Source: Sphingobacteriales bacterium (GTDB lineage: Bacteria; Bacteroidota; Bacteroidia; Chitinophagales; UBA2359). From it: 35,288 nt of DNA. A model generated the notes under the pieces. That model had not been told where the DNA came from and ran no database searches. It was given only the letters and a program-made list of their open reading frames with translations. Numbering within the stretch: position 1 is the first letter of the stretch; the number at the start of each line of letters is the position of its first letter. The translations under genes and the position numbers were made by a program. Positions 18,006 through 27,532 of this stretch are shown here, one piece after another. Location of the stretch: assembly GCA_016711285.1 (NCBI GenBank), contig JADJTG010000015.1:1-35288 (forward strand). Direction: 5' to 3'.

Positions 18006-18533
18006 ATGTTTTGTAGAATAATTTTTGTACTGCTGCTTTGTGGAGCTTGGGCGGCTTGCTCTTACGAGCATCAACCTTGGCAGCCACAACAATTCGGCGG
18101 CGAACTTGCTTTTCAAGTGCCGCCCTATATAGAAAAAACCACCGAACTCAGCGATAAGTCGCCCTTGCAGTTTGTGAATTTTTTTCGCAATTTTTATATG
18201 GTCGTGGACAGTTTTCCGCTTCATTCTGCCGCCGACAGCAGCCTCACCACCCTTGCCCAAAATGAAGTCACTGACCTCAAAACGCATCTTTTTGAGCCGG
18301 CGGCATCACCTTTGCGGGTGGTGCAGCAGCAGCCCCACCCCACCCTGCGCTGCGAAGTGGAAGGTACGGTGGGTACAGAAAAAAAAGACTTGCAACAGAC
18401 TATCCGCTATTATTTTTACTTTGTGGAGGGCAAACAACACCGCTACCGCATTTTGATATGGATATGGGCAGACCGCCGCAATTTTCACGAGCAGGAAATA
18501 GAAAAACTATTGGCTTCGGTGCGGCTGCAATAA
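18006..18533 (+). CDS. Small putative lipoprotein of unknown function
   Basis: An intact 175-residue protein. The N-terminus MFCRIIFVLLLCGAWAACS is a hydrophobic signal with a plausible lipobox cysteine at WAAC, so membrane anchoring is likely. The mature part includes FQVPPYIEKTTELSDKSPLQ, FFRNFYMVVDSFPL and a C-terminal HRYRILIWIWADRRNFHEQE, with EIEKLLASVRLQ at the end. The pattern of a short alpha-beta domain ending in an amphipathic helix resembles small periplasmic lipoproteins that I cannot assign to a family. The ATG at 18006 is chosen because the signal peptide starts there; the open frame runs further upstream. It ends before a strong bidirectional terminator. Confidence 0.8.
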   Translation: MFCRIIFVLLLCGAWAACSYEHQPWQPQQFGGELAFQVPPYIEKTTELSDKSPLQFVNFFRNFYMVVDSFPLHSAADSSLTTLAQNEVTDLKTHLFEPAASPLRVVQQQPHPTLRCEVEGTVGTEKKDLQQTIRYYFYFVEGKQHRYRILIWIWADRRNFHEQEIEKLLASVRLQ

Positions 18534-18625
18534 GGCGATAAAAATGCGATTTTTGTTCATCATTTATTTTAAATGACGACACCGCCTCTTTGTCAAGAAA
18601 AAAAACATATTTGGTCGGAAATAAA

Positions 18626-18657
18626 AAAAGCGGCTGCAAGTGTTTGCAGCCGCTTTT
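18626..18657. terminator. Bidirectional terminator
   Basis: A perfect 14-bp stem, AAAAGCGGCTGCAA / GTGT / TTGCAGCCGCTTTT, flanked by A and T runs. It lies between the plus-strand lipoprotein gene and the minus-strand tRNA-Leu. Confidence 0.85.
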
Positions 18658-18670
18658 GCTTTTAAAAAAA

Positions 18671-18756
18671 TACCCGGGGCGGGACTTGAACCCGCACGAC
18701 ATTTAAGTGTCACAGGATTTTAAGTCCTGCGTGTCTACCGATTCCACCACCTGGGC
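18671..18756 (-). tRNA. tRNA-Leu (anticodon UAA)
   Basis: An 86-nt class II tRNA on the minus strand. The acceptor is GCCCAGG paired with CCCGGGT (one A:C mismatch), the discriminator A. The D arm contains GGTAGAC, the anticodon stem CAGGA/TCCTG has loop CTTAAAA (anticodon TAA), the long variable arm has stem GACA/TGTC, and the T arm is GCGGG-TTCAAGT-CCCGC. CCA is not encoded. The A:C mismatch would be A:U in a canonical copy. Confidence 0.93.
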
Positions 18757-18776
18757 ATCGTGCTTTTCAGAAAAAA

Positions 18777-18805
18777 ACCCGCCCTCATATAAAAGATAGG
18801 CGGGT
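18777..18805 (-). terminator. Terminator between the two tRNA genes
   Basis: On the minus strand ACCCGCC and GGCGGGT form a 7-bp stem around a 15-nt loop, followed by seven T. It lies downstream of the tRNA-Gly-like gene and upstream of tRNA-Leu, so the two may not share one transcript. Confidence 0.65.
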
Positions 18806-18814
18806 CATCTTGAG

Positions 18815-18886
18815 AGCAGAAGACGAGACTCGAACTCGCGACCCTAACCTAGCAAGGTTATGCTCTACCAACTGAGCTACTTCTGC
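18815..18886 (-). tRNA. tRNA-Gly-like, anticodon loop one base short
   Basis: A class I tRNA on the minus strand. The perfect acceptor stem is GCAGAAG/CTTCTGC with discriminator U (typical of bacterial tRNA-Gly). The D arm is GCTC-AGTTGGTA-GAGC and the T arm GCGAG-TTCGAGT-CTCGT. The anticodon stem TAACC/GGTTA encloses only six bases, TTGCTA, where seven are required; tRNA-Gly(GCC) would have TTGCCAA. Read literally the anticodon is GCU (Ser), but the tRNA lacks the long variable arm of Ser. A one-base deletion, real or from sequencing, in a tRNA-Gly is the best reading. Confidence 0.8.
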
Positions 18887-19022
18887 TGATGTACAGCTTA
18901 ACAAGGACAGCAACCTGTAACCATTGCCCTACTGTTTAAAAGCGACACAAAGATAAGGCATTTGATTTTACATCTCCAAATTTTTTCAAAAAAATTTTCA
19001 AAAAAATTTTTGACCTCTTTAT

Positions 19023-19729
19023 TTAAAAATCTCCTAATTGCGGGCGCATCAATATTTCTTCCACTACGGTGCGTTCCGAAAGTTGATAGGTGTTCCAAAG
19101 AGCCTGTGCCACATCTTCGGCGGGCATAAAACGCTCGTCGGGGCTTCCGTACCCTCCCACGACTGGGTGAGTGTGGCTCCGGGCAGCACAGCCGTTACAC
19201 GCACCTGCTTGCTTTTGAGTTCTTCGCGCAATACTTTTGAAAACCCCAAAAGGGCGTATTTGCTGATGCAATACGAGCCGCCGTTGAGATAAGGTACAAT
19301 GCTGGCAGTAGAGCAGATATTAAAAATATGTGGCTTTTGTGTGCTGCGCAATACCGCCGGCAACAAGGCTCTTGTGAGATGATATGCACTATATAAATTG
19401 GTTTGCATTTGCTGTTCAAAAACGCCTTCGGCTTCGGCAATCAGGCTGCCGGGGATAAATACACCTACATTATTCACCAATATATCAATATGCGAAAAGT
19501 GTTGCAACACAAAAGCTGCGAAATCATTTACTTGTGTTTTTTGCGACAAATCGGCTTTGAAAGTGAAGGTATGCACCGCCGGATATTGAGTTTTCATACG
19601 CGCTTGCATGGCTTGTAAAGCAGCACTGTTGCGAGCACAAATGGCGATATTAAATCCTTCGGCGGCAAATTTTTCGGCAATGGCTCTTCCGATACCGAAA
19701 GTAGCTCCACTGATGACAATGTTTTTCAT
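19023..19729 (-). CDS. Short-chain dehydrogenase/reductase (one frameshift)
   Basis: NAD(P)-dependent SDR oxidoreductase. From the ATG at 19729 (MKNIVISGATFGIGRAIAEK), the cofactor loop GATxGIG is at residues 8-14 and NNVG at 86-89. The catalytic serine is S140 (ICSTAS), and Y153 and K157 are in SYCISKYALLGFSK. LPGATLTQSW follows. After a frame change near 19145 the end reads RFMPAEDVAQALWNTYQLSE and RTVVEEILMRPQLGDF, with the stop at 19023. About 235 residues, normal for the family. The substrate is unknown. The open frame extends upstream of 19729, but MKN is the standard start. Confidence 0.92.
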
Positions 19730-19900
19730 ATAATCAATCTGTTGTGTGTGTTTTAAAAAAATCTTACTATTGTTTGATGAATAAAAAATCAAAAAAGGCT
19801 GAACTGCGGCGAACTGCCAATAAATATTATTGAAATTTTTATAAAAATATCCCGTTTGAATGCTTTTTAAAAAAAATAAAAAAAAGCACAGTGTTCCTTT

Positions 19901-20512
19901 TTATGGTTGTTGTGATGTGGGCGGCTTGATGTTGTTCCAAGTATGATAGAGTTTTTCTTGCGGCGGACGGTTGAGCGGCATTTCGCGCAGGGGTTCGCAA
20001 GGGCGCAATGATTCGCGGCACTCCTGCGGCAATTGCTGATAAAGGGCAGTGCCGGCGGATTTCCACGCGAGCATTTCATTGCTGACCTGCTTGATGATAC
20101 GCGCCGGATTGCCCACTAACAAACTACGCGAAGGAACGATGGTGTCGGCTGCTACAAAAGACAAAGCCCCCACGATGCTTTCGTCGCCGAGTACTACATT
20201 ATCCATCAATACGGCATTCATTCCCACCAAGCAGTTGCGACAGATGTGGGCACCATGAATAATAGCTCCGTGTCCGATATGAGCCGCTTCGCGCAGGTGC
20301 ACACATACACCCGGAAACATGTGAATGGTGCAATTTTCCTGCACATTGCAGCCGTCTTCGATGACGATTTCGCCCCAATCGCCGCGCAAGGCTGCTCCGG
20401 GTCCAATATAGACGTGCTTTCCGATGATGACATTGCCCGTAACTACAGCTTGCGGGTGTACAAATGCCGTTTCGTGGACTACGGGAATAAAGCCTTTAAA
20501 TTCATAAATCAT
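19901..20512 (-). CDS. Gamma-carbonic-anhydrase-like hexapeptide protein (PaaY/YrdA type)
   Basis: An intact 203-residue left-handed beta-helix protein. Hexapeptide repeats run from about residue 20 to 145 (for example VVTGNVIIGKHVYIGPGAAL and NAVLMDNVVLGDESIVGALS). The three metal-binding histidines are visible: H64 in CTIHM, and H81 and H86 in HIGHGAIIHG. LRGDWGEIVIEDGCNVQENC is the PaaY/CaiE-like signature. SRSLLVGNPARIIKQV near residue 140 is also typical. Such proteins are zinc or iron enzymes, carbonic-anhydrase-like or thioesterase-like; the exact reaction is not inferable. It appears monocistronic. Confidence 0.93.
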   Translation of the reverse strand: MIYEFKGFIPVVHETAFVHPQAVVTGNVIIGKHVYIGPGAALRGDWGEIVIEDGCNVQENCTIHMFPGVCVHLREAAHIGHGAIIHGAHICRNCLVGMNAVLMDNVVLGDESIVGALSFVAADTIVPSRSLLVGNPARIIKQVSNEMLAWKSAGTALYQQLPQECRESLRPCEPLREMPLNRPPQEKLYHTWNNIKPPTSQQP

Positions 20513-20607
20513 ACAATAACTTTATATTCAACGACCAAAATACAGCTATTTTGGCTGTGTGCCTATAAAATTTTATATCCGCCCACAAGAAAAAAATTCT
20601 GTTGTGG

Positions 20608-23519
20608 CAGCAGCTACTTGTCAATTTTCACTAATTTCATACTATATACGCCGCTCGCCGAGCGCAACTCCACATAATATACGCCCGCCGCTAAATCTGC
20701 CATTGTTATGCGTTCGCCATCTGCCGCTTTTTGTTGCTCCCACAACAATTTTCCTGCTGCCGACCACAAACGAAGTTCCACCTCCATATCGGCAGGCAGG
20801 CGCAATATTGCAACATCTTCCACCGGATTGGGGACTATGGAAAATCGACGAGAAGTAGGAACAGAGGCAAGCGAACCTTGTTTGCCGCCGCCATCTTCTT
20901 TGGTCATGTCGGCGTAGTTCGGTGCACTGGGCGGAAAAGTAACTGCTGCATCGCCTATTGATATATTTCCTATGCTGCTTACGCCACCTGCTGCTATATC
21001 GGCGAGCTGCTGCTTATAACAGTCGTTGGGGTTGAAGGGGTCGTAATTCGGCGATTGAAGTGTAGCTGTAAAAAAGCAAGGTAAGCTTTGCATTCCGTTC
21101 ATCGTGCGCGACACACCGTAAGACCCTGTGTGCGGAACAGTAAAAGTATTTCCTTCGGCGATTTTATTAATGATCTGAGCATTGCCTTGAAGATCTGGTT
21201 CGGGTTCAGTTTCATACCATTCTATATTTTCACCTATTACGGTTATTTCTGCATTATTTTCGCATAAAGAATAAGAATCTGCTACATTTTCGGGCGGAAG
21301 ATTATTGATAGTAACAGAGCTTGTAATTTCATCTGCCTTGCAACCGTATTCATTTTCTACATGTATTACCAAGTGATAAGTACCTGTTTCTTCTACCGCT
21401 ATCGGTGTTATTGTAGAACTCAATCCACAGCCTTCATGTATTTTATAAAGTTCATTATTTCTGTATATATCATAACTTTTTACTTGGATACCATCATAAG
21501 AACAAATGCCCGGAGGCGGATTATAAATATTTATTTCATTGCCTGTTCTGTACATAAGTACAGTTTTACAATTTACTTGGTATTGACCATTTAAATCGCC
21601 CAGAGGACCCGACAAGTTCATTTCTTTTAATGTTATTTTCATTTTGTCGCTTTCCCAGCCGCCAACTGTTTGTGACACATAAATCTCTTGTACATTGGAA
21701 GCAGGGACATACATATTTCCCTCAGCCAAAATTTCATAAGCGTTAAAAGAACCCAATTTATACCATTTAATATTTTCGCCTTGTGCATAAAGCGTGTCAG
21801 CGGGGCTGCCTTTACAATATTCAAATACATTGGGAGCAGACTGATAAACAGCATGAGCAGCAGTAACAGGAGGGGGTGTAGGCACTTCGTTGGTATTGAG
21901 CGAAAAGGTTTTTATTGGTATTCCATTATCCAACACCGAAACTGTATAAATCCCGTCAGGTAGCTCATTAATCGTTAAAATGTGGCGCAAAGGTTTAAAA
22001 ATCATCTCATCAGAACGATTGACATTATCAATTTCGTTGTGTTGGAGCAAGTGTATATAAATATTATTGCTGTTGGGGTAATCATTTTGAATATAGATGC
22101 TGTCTAACACTACTTTTTCAGAAAAACGCCAACCGTAGTAAGTAAAATTAAGGGAATCGGTATTGGCAGAAAGCGGAATGGTACTTACGACTACACTATC
22201 GGTGGCTATTTTATATTTATCGTAAGGGAGCAGGCAATGACAATGGGATCTACTATCGTATTACGCACATCTATTTCCATGATATTTGAAATGTCTTTGG
22301 AACGGCGGCAGTACAAAATTTTTCCGTTTCCCTTAAAATAATTGCCGAAAGTATAAGAGCCGCCTATGGTACCCAAAATCCCCAAAGGAGTACTCCAAAT
22401 ATTATGATATTTTGCTACCTGTGTTTCTACGCCCATGAGTGCTGTTCCATTACTCAAAATAGTATAATCTTTTTCATAATCAATATATTCATAGGTGCCT
22501 ATTGGTGCAGCACCGCCACCGAATTTTTTATCGCAATATCCATATTCATAATTTATATAATAAAATACTCCGTTATTAAATACTTGAGCATAGGGTGAGC
22601 CTTTTAATTTATAAAAATATCCGCAGTCTGCAGCAGCGTTGGTATGTTCTTTTTCCCAATACAGCATTTCTCCCTCACTGTTGTATTTAATGGTGATAGA
22701 TTGCCATTGGTCGCCTTGCTTTATTTTCCCATTAATCATCAAGTAATAATCGTCAATTGATTGTAAACTTTGCAGGGTGCTTTCAAAAGGAAAGGCATTT
22801 TTCCATATAATATTGCCTTCTACATCTAATTTTTGTAATTGAATAAAACCGTCATCTTCCGTTGCTTTATAAAAACCATTTATTGTTTTTACGGCATTAT
22901 ACGGCACAGGTTGATCATAAACAAAGGGTTTTAGTGTGTATAAACCGCCGAAACCATAATGACCATAGAAATAATCATATTCGTTTATCTCCTCTTTCTG
23001 CTCTACTTTTGGTTCACAATATTTCCCTGAGCATCGCACAGCCAAGTGTAAAGCAGAAAGGTGCTGTCGGGTTGATAAATGACGGCTTGCAGCAATATGC
23101 TGTCTTCGTAGGTGCAAAAAGCGCGTGTGCCATAGTTGAGGGTATCATAGGCAGGCTGCATCGGCAATGGATAAGTGCGCTGCCACAATTTGTTCCCTTC
23201 TGCATCTAATTTCATCATAAATAGGTGAGTGCTGTCATTTATTTTGCCCGCACCATTGATAAAATAGCCGCCGCTTGCCGTTTCCTGAATATTGGTTTTT
23301 TCAAAATCACCGAGCGGCATTTCCAAGTCCTGCTCCCAAATTAGTTGTGCCTGCATATACAAAGGAAAACAGACCAAGCAGCAAAAACACCATAAAGTTT
23401 TCATAAAAAAAGTGGATTTTTTTTAGTTAAAATCAATAGATTAAAGAATATCATCAATTTGTAACTAAAAATTAACACATCTATCTGTAATATTCAAATT
23501 TTGGCTCACCTATTTTATA
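20608..23519. repeat. Tandem duplication, unit 1
   Basis: This unit holds one T9SS cargo gene plus about 115 bp of upstream DNA. It lies directly next to unit 2 (23523-26411) in the same orientation. The gene ends and the upstream DNA are almost identical between units (for example 20608-21067 against 23523-23982), while the middle about 1.9 kb has diverged. Confidence 0.85.
20614..23404 (-). CDS. T9SS cargo protein with type A sorting domain, copy 1 (frameshifted)
   Basis: A large secreted or surface protein of about 929 residues. The N-terminal signal peptide MKTLWCFCCLVCFPLYMQAQ starts at the ATG at 23404. It is followed by a repeat-type region (WEQDLEMPLGDF, TASGGYFINGAGKINDSTHL, MKLDAEGNKLWQRTYPLP) resembling the beta-propeller-like start of many Bacteroidota exported proteins. 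The middle has two Ig-like modules built on YCKGSPADTLYAQGENIKWY and VSQTVGGWES, and NAEITVIGENIEWYETEP with YGVSRTMNG. The C-terminal type A sorting domain has FSIVPNPVEDVAILRL, LWSAAGKLLWEQQ, LAAGVYYVELRS and the terminal MKLVKIDK. Frame changes lie near 23008 and 22225. The first is one T fewer in a run than in copy 2. It probably shares an upstream regulatory region with copy 2. Confidence 0.88.
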
Positions 23520-23522
23520 TCG

Positions 23523-26411
23523 CAGCAGCTACTTGTCAATTTTCACTAATTTCATACTATATACGCCGCTCGCCGAGCGCAACTCCACATAATATACGCC
23601 CGCCGCTAAATCTGCCATTGTTATGCGTTCGCCATCTGCCGCTTTTTGTTGCTCCCACAACAATTTTCCTGCTGCCGACCACAAACGAAGTTCCACCTCC
23701 ATATCGGCAGGCAGGCGCAATATCGCAACATCTTCCACCGGATTGGGGGCTATGGAAAAGCGACGAGAAGTAGGAACAAAGGCAAGCGAACCCTGTTTGC
23801 CGCCGCCATCTTCTTTGGTCATGTCAGTGTAGTTGGGTGCGGTGGGCGGAAAAGTAACTGCCACATCGTCTATTGATATATTTCCTATGCTGCTCGTGCC
23901 ACCTGCTGCTATATCGGCGAGCTGCTGCTTATAACAGTCGTTGGGATTGAAGGGGTCGTAATTCGGCGATTGAAGTGTAGCCTCAAATTTGCATTTTGGA
24001 CCTTCTACCCCATTTACCGTTTGAGATACCTGATAAAATCCGGGTGAATATATTTCAAAAGTATTTCCTTGCCCCAATAAGGTAGCTCCACTGTTGTCAT
24101 ACCACAATAAATTTTCACCAGCCAACTCAATAGCAGGATCATCTGTGCACACTGTTACTTTTTTATCAATATCAGGGTAGGTGATAACATTAAAATCATG
24201 AGCAATTACATTTTCACAACCATATTCATTTTTAAGATAAAATTCTATCGTATAAACCCCATTGCCCTTCGTAGCATAATAATTACAATGCCCAAGACAC
24301 AGACAGGCGTAATTGTAGTCGTATTGATTTCCAACGTATGGTGCTGAAATGGGGACACCATCTTTATAGAAGTTAATAGATTGCAATCCTACTTGAAGCA
24401 CAAAAGGAAATTCATCGTCCACACAATATGCAACGCAATATAAACAATTGTACCCAAAAGTAACATCGCAACTACCTGGTTGCTCATACAAATTAAAATA
24501 TCCGCCACCCAAATTCGGAGGCGGCAGCGGCTCAAGCGTAATTGCCAGTTTTTCACTTTCATATCCTAAAGCAGTTGTTTGCGACACATAGATAACCTGA
24601 TCATTAGAGGTTGGAAAATATGTATTACCCTCTGCCAGCAACGCATAAATGCTATCAGCAAGCATTTCATACCACTTTATATTTGTTCCCTGAGCGTATA
24701 AAGTATCAGGCATAAATTCTTTGCAATATTGATATAGATTTGGTTCGGGGTTTTCGGCATAGTTATAAGTAGATACTTGCGGCACTAAGGGTTGTTCACT
24801 CACTGTGAAAACAGAAGTTTTTATTTCTTCATCATTGTTCAAAAGATGTATTGTATAAACCCCGTCAGGCAAATTTTCAAGTGTATATGATTTATCAAAC
24901 GGACGATACCAAGTGCTGGAATCGCGCTGTATGCTGTCACGGTGCTGATACAGTTTTACATAAAAATCATTGTTCTCTGGATAATTATTTTCAAAAACCA
25001 AACTATCCAAAACAGCTTGCTCGCTATAACGATAGCCTAATAAATTGATACTTACAGAATCAGGTGCGCGTACTATTTTTTTTACATCTGCTCCTATAGT
25101 ATCTACACGAAGTGTGTGCTTACTGCCCGCCGGAATAGAAAATTTATACATTTGTTCCCTGAGCGACCAACGCAATAGAGGTAAAGAGGGTGAGGGGGAA
25201 GTTTTTTTATACGCTATTATACCCTTTGTGATTTCTTTAAAATCGCCAGAGTCTTTGAGATCTGCCGCAGAGGGTATAGCTTTATAGGGGCAAGCTATTG
25301 ACACTAAAGTTTCTTTAGCTGTATTTCTGCTAATGAGTAGCATAGTTCCATTTGACAGGGTATATTGCCAATATTTATTGTATATATATAAATAAGGTGT
25401 AGTAAGACATTCGATCCCAATGTTTATACCATAGCTATTACCTATTAGTTTTTTTCTGAAATAAATATCAATATCCTCAATACAAGTAACTTGATAAGGA
25501 GTGATGCTGACACTTTTGTAGCCTAAAAACAAGGGAATTTCATCAACATATAGTTTCTCCCACCACATTAAGTTGCCGGCAGCATCATATTGAATATTAA
25601 TGGGAATGGTATCATTTTCAGTGAGCAAATCAGCTTTTATTGCGAAGCCTCCATTATAAGCAGTTTTTTTATAAGATTTATAAATACATTTTTCAGAAAA
25701 ATTTTGCGTCCATACCGTTCCACCCTGCGCTCCTATTTTTGTTATTTGAATAAATTCGCCTTCCTGTGATATTTTAAAGAACCCTTTTGTCGTAAAAAAA
25801 TCTCCGTATAAACTACTATTTATATTCTCAAAACGGGTACATCAAAAGTAGTAATCGTTATAAAAGCATAATCTACCTCCTCTTTCTGCTCTACTTTTTG
25901 GTTCATAATATTTCCTTGAGCATCGCACAGCCATGTGTAAATTAAAAAGGTGCCGTCGGGTTGATAGATAATGGCTTGCAGCATCAGGCTGTCTTCGTAG
26001 GTGCAAAAAGCGCGCGTGCCATAGTGGTGGTCATCGTATGCAGGCTGCATCGGCAATGGATAAGTGTGTTCCCACAATTTATTCCTATCTGCATCTAATT
26101 TCATCATAAATAGGTGGGTGCTGTCGTTTATTTTGCCCGCACCATTGATAAAATAACCGCCACTTGCTGTTTCCTGAATGTTGATTCTTTCAAAACCACC
26201 GAGCGGCATTTCCAAGTCCTGCTCCCAAATTAGTTGTGCCTGCATATACAAAGGAAAACAGACCAAGCAGCAAAAACACCATAAAGTTTTCATAAAAAAA
26301 GTGGATTTTTTTTAGTTAAGATTAATAAATTAAAGAATATCATCAATTTATAACTGAAAAATAACACATCTATCTGTAATATTCAAATTTTGGCTTACCT
26401 ATTTTTATATT
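23523..26411. repeat. Tandem duplication, unit 2
   Basis: Partner of unit 1. It includes the second cargo gene and about 115 bp upstream whose sequence repeats that ahead of copy 1 with few changes, including the tract AACACATCTATCTGTAATAT. Confidence 0.85.
23529..26293 (-). CDS. T9SS cargo protein with type A sorting domain, copy 2 (one frameshift)
   Basis: Paralogue of copy 1, about 921 residues. It has the same signal peptide from the ATG at 26293 and the same first block (EMPLGGFERINIQETASGGY). The middle is diverged but colinear: NLPDGVYTIHLLNNDEEIKT, YCKEFMPDTLYAQGTNIKWY, VSQTTALGYESEKLAITLEP, a cysteine-rich stretch (CDVTFGYNCLYCVAYC, ACLCLGHCNYY) absent from copy 1, and LAGENLLWYDNSGATLLGQG with GFYQVSQTVNGVEGP. 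The C-terminal sorting domain (FSIAPNPVEDVAILRL ... MKLVKIDK) is nearly identical to copy 1. One frame change near 25835; the rest is open. The T9SS removes the C-terminal domain and anchors or releases the protein outside the cell. The function of the mature part is unknown. Confidence 0.9.
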
Positions 26412-26467
26412 TTGTACAACGCAGGCATAAATAAGCCTTTTCAGTAGGCTTTTTGGCATACAATTGC

Positions 26468-26475
26468 TACCTTTG
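26468..26475 (+). promoter_or_regulatory. Promoter -7 element (TACCTTTG)
   Basis: TACCTTTG fits TAnnTTTG, 58 bp before the lipoprotein ATG at 26534. A small AAGCC...GGCTT hairpin lies just ahead (26432-26452). Confidence 0.45.
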
Positions 26476-26533
26476 CATTTTGGTTTGTTCCCCGCACAAA
26501 GGGGAACAGTATTTATTTTATTTTCCAAAACGA

Positions 26534-27409
26534 ATGATGTTAAACTACTTGCGTCCTGCTGTTTGCTGTACGGTTTTTGTCGTATTATTGAGCTGTTTCG
26601 CTGCCTGCGACATCGGCACCGGCGATGAACCCCTGCCCGCTTATTTGCACATTGATACTGTATTGGTAGATACACAGGGCGGCGCACAAGGCAGTGCGTC
26701 GTCAAAATTTACCGATATAATGGTTTTTATTAACCAACAAAATATCGGCGTATTTCCCTTGCCCGCCACCGTGCCGGTGCTGTCGCAGGGAGCCACCCAA
26801 ATCGACATCGCCCCCGTACTGATGCGCAACGGCAGTTCCACGAATCGTATTGCTTCGCCTCTGCATACTTTTTATAGCACCACACGCAACCTCGAGCCGC
26901 TTCAAAACGTCCTATTAGTACCAAGTGTGAGCTATCACGACAATTGTCAGTTTAGCCTGATAGATGATTTTGAATCGCAAAATATGATGGAAGATGAAGA
27001 TGATGAAAATGATTTGGATATTACTGCAATAGATAGTTTGGTATTGGAAGGCGAACGCAGTGCAACGGTGTTGCTTTCTGCCGACAACCCTACTTTTCAT
27101 ATAGGCACTATTGAGTTGTATGCATGGGATTTGTCGCAGGTGATGCCTTATTTGGAGTTGGATTATAAAAATGAGGCGGTTTTTAGCGTATCGTTGGTGG
27201 GCTATAAAAACAACAATGCACAGGAGATGGATTTGCTGAGTATATCGCCCAAAACACAGCGCAATAAAATTTATATTGATTTGAGCGAAGCCGCCGCCTT
27301 TTTAGATGCCTCTTTTTATGAAATACGCTTTGCCGCCACCCTGCCCGACAGCCTCAGTAAAGCGCGTTTTGTGTGGGACAATATCAAATTAGTCGGTGCG
27401 CCGCGCTGA
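26534..27409 (+). CDS. Putative lipoprotein of unknown function
   Basis: An intact 291-residue protein from the ATG at 26534 (MMLNYLRPAVCC...). A hydrophobic signal ends in the lipobox LSCFAAC, followed by DIGTGDEPLPAYLHID. The mature part has beta-rich text (DIMVFINQQNIGVFPLPATV, PVLSQGATQIDIAPVLMRNG), an acidic loop (MMEDEDDENDLDITAID), and a C-terminus FYEIRFAATLPDSLSKARFV with WDNIKLVGAP. The order of an N-terminal DUF-like sandwich and a late jelly-roll-like domain resembles outer-membrane-associated lipoproteins common in Bacteroidota, but I do not recognise a named family. It is divergent from the T9SS pair, and the glycosylphosphotransferase follows 124 bp downstream. Confidence 0.85.
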   Translation: MMLNYLRPAVCCTVFVVLLSCFAACDIGTGDEPLPAYLHIDTVLVDTQGGAQGSASSKFTDIMVFINQQNIGVFPLPATVPVLSQGATQIDIAPVLMRNGSSTNRIASPLHTFYSTTRNLEPLQNVLLVPSVSYHDNCQFSLIDDFESQNMMEDEDDENDLDITAIDSLVLEGERSATVLLSADNPTFHIGTIELYAWDLSQVMPYLELDYKNEAVFSVSLVGYKNNNAQEMDLLSISPKTQRNKIYIDLSEAAAFLDASFYEIRFAATLPDSLSKARFVWDNIKLVGAPR

Positions 27410-27532
27410 TGTTCTCATCATCACAGTCGTACATTTTATTTTCTATAAAAAAATGAACTTATCTCGGTACTACGGCACATTTTATTACATATACAGAATT
27501 GAAAGAAACAGGACAGAAAAACTTACATACTC

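Noticed and set aside
17607..18287. A 226-residue minus-strand open frame
   Set aside because: It overlaps the start of the deacetylase on the same strand in another frame and runs antisense to the lipoprotein gene. Its composition is not protein-like.
26432..26452. A functional terminator ahead of the lipoprotein gene
   Set aside because: AAGCC...GGCTT is short, and no gene on the plus strand ends nearby for it to terminate. It is kept only as a remark in the promoter entry.
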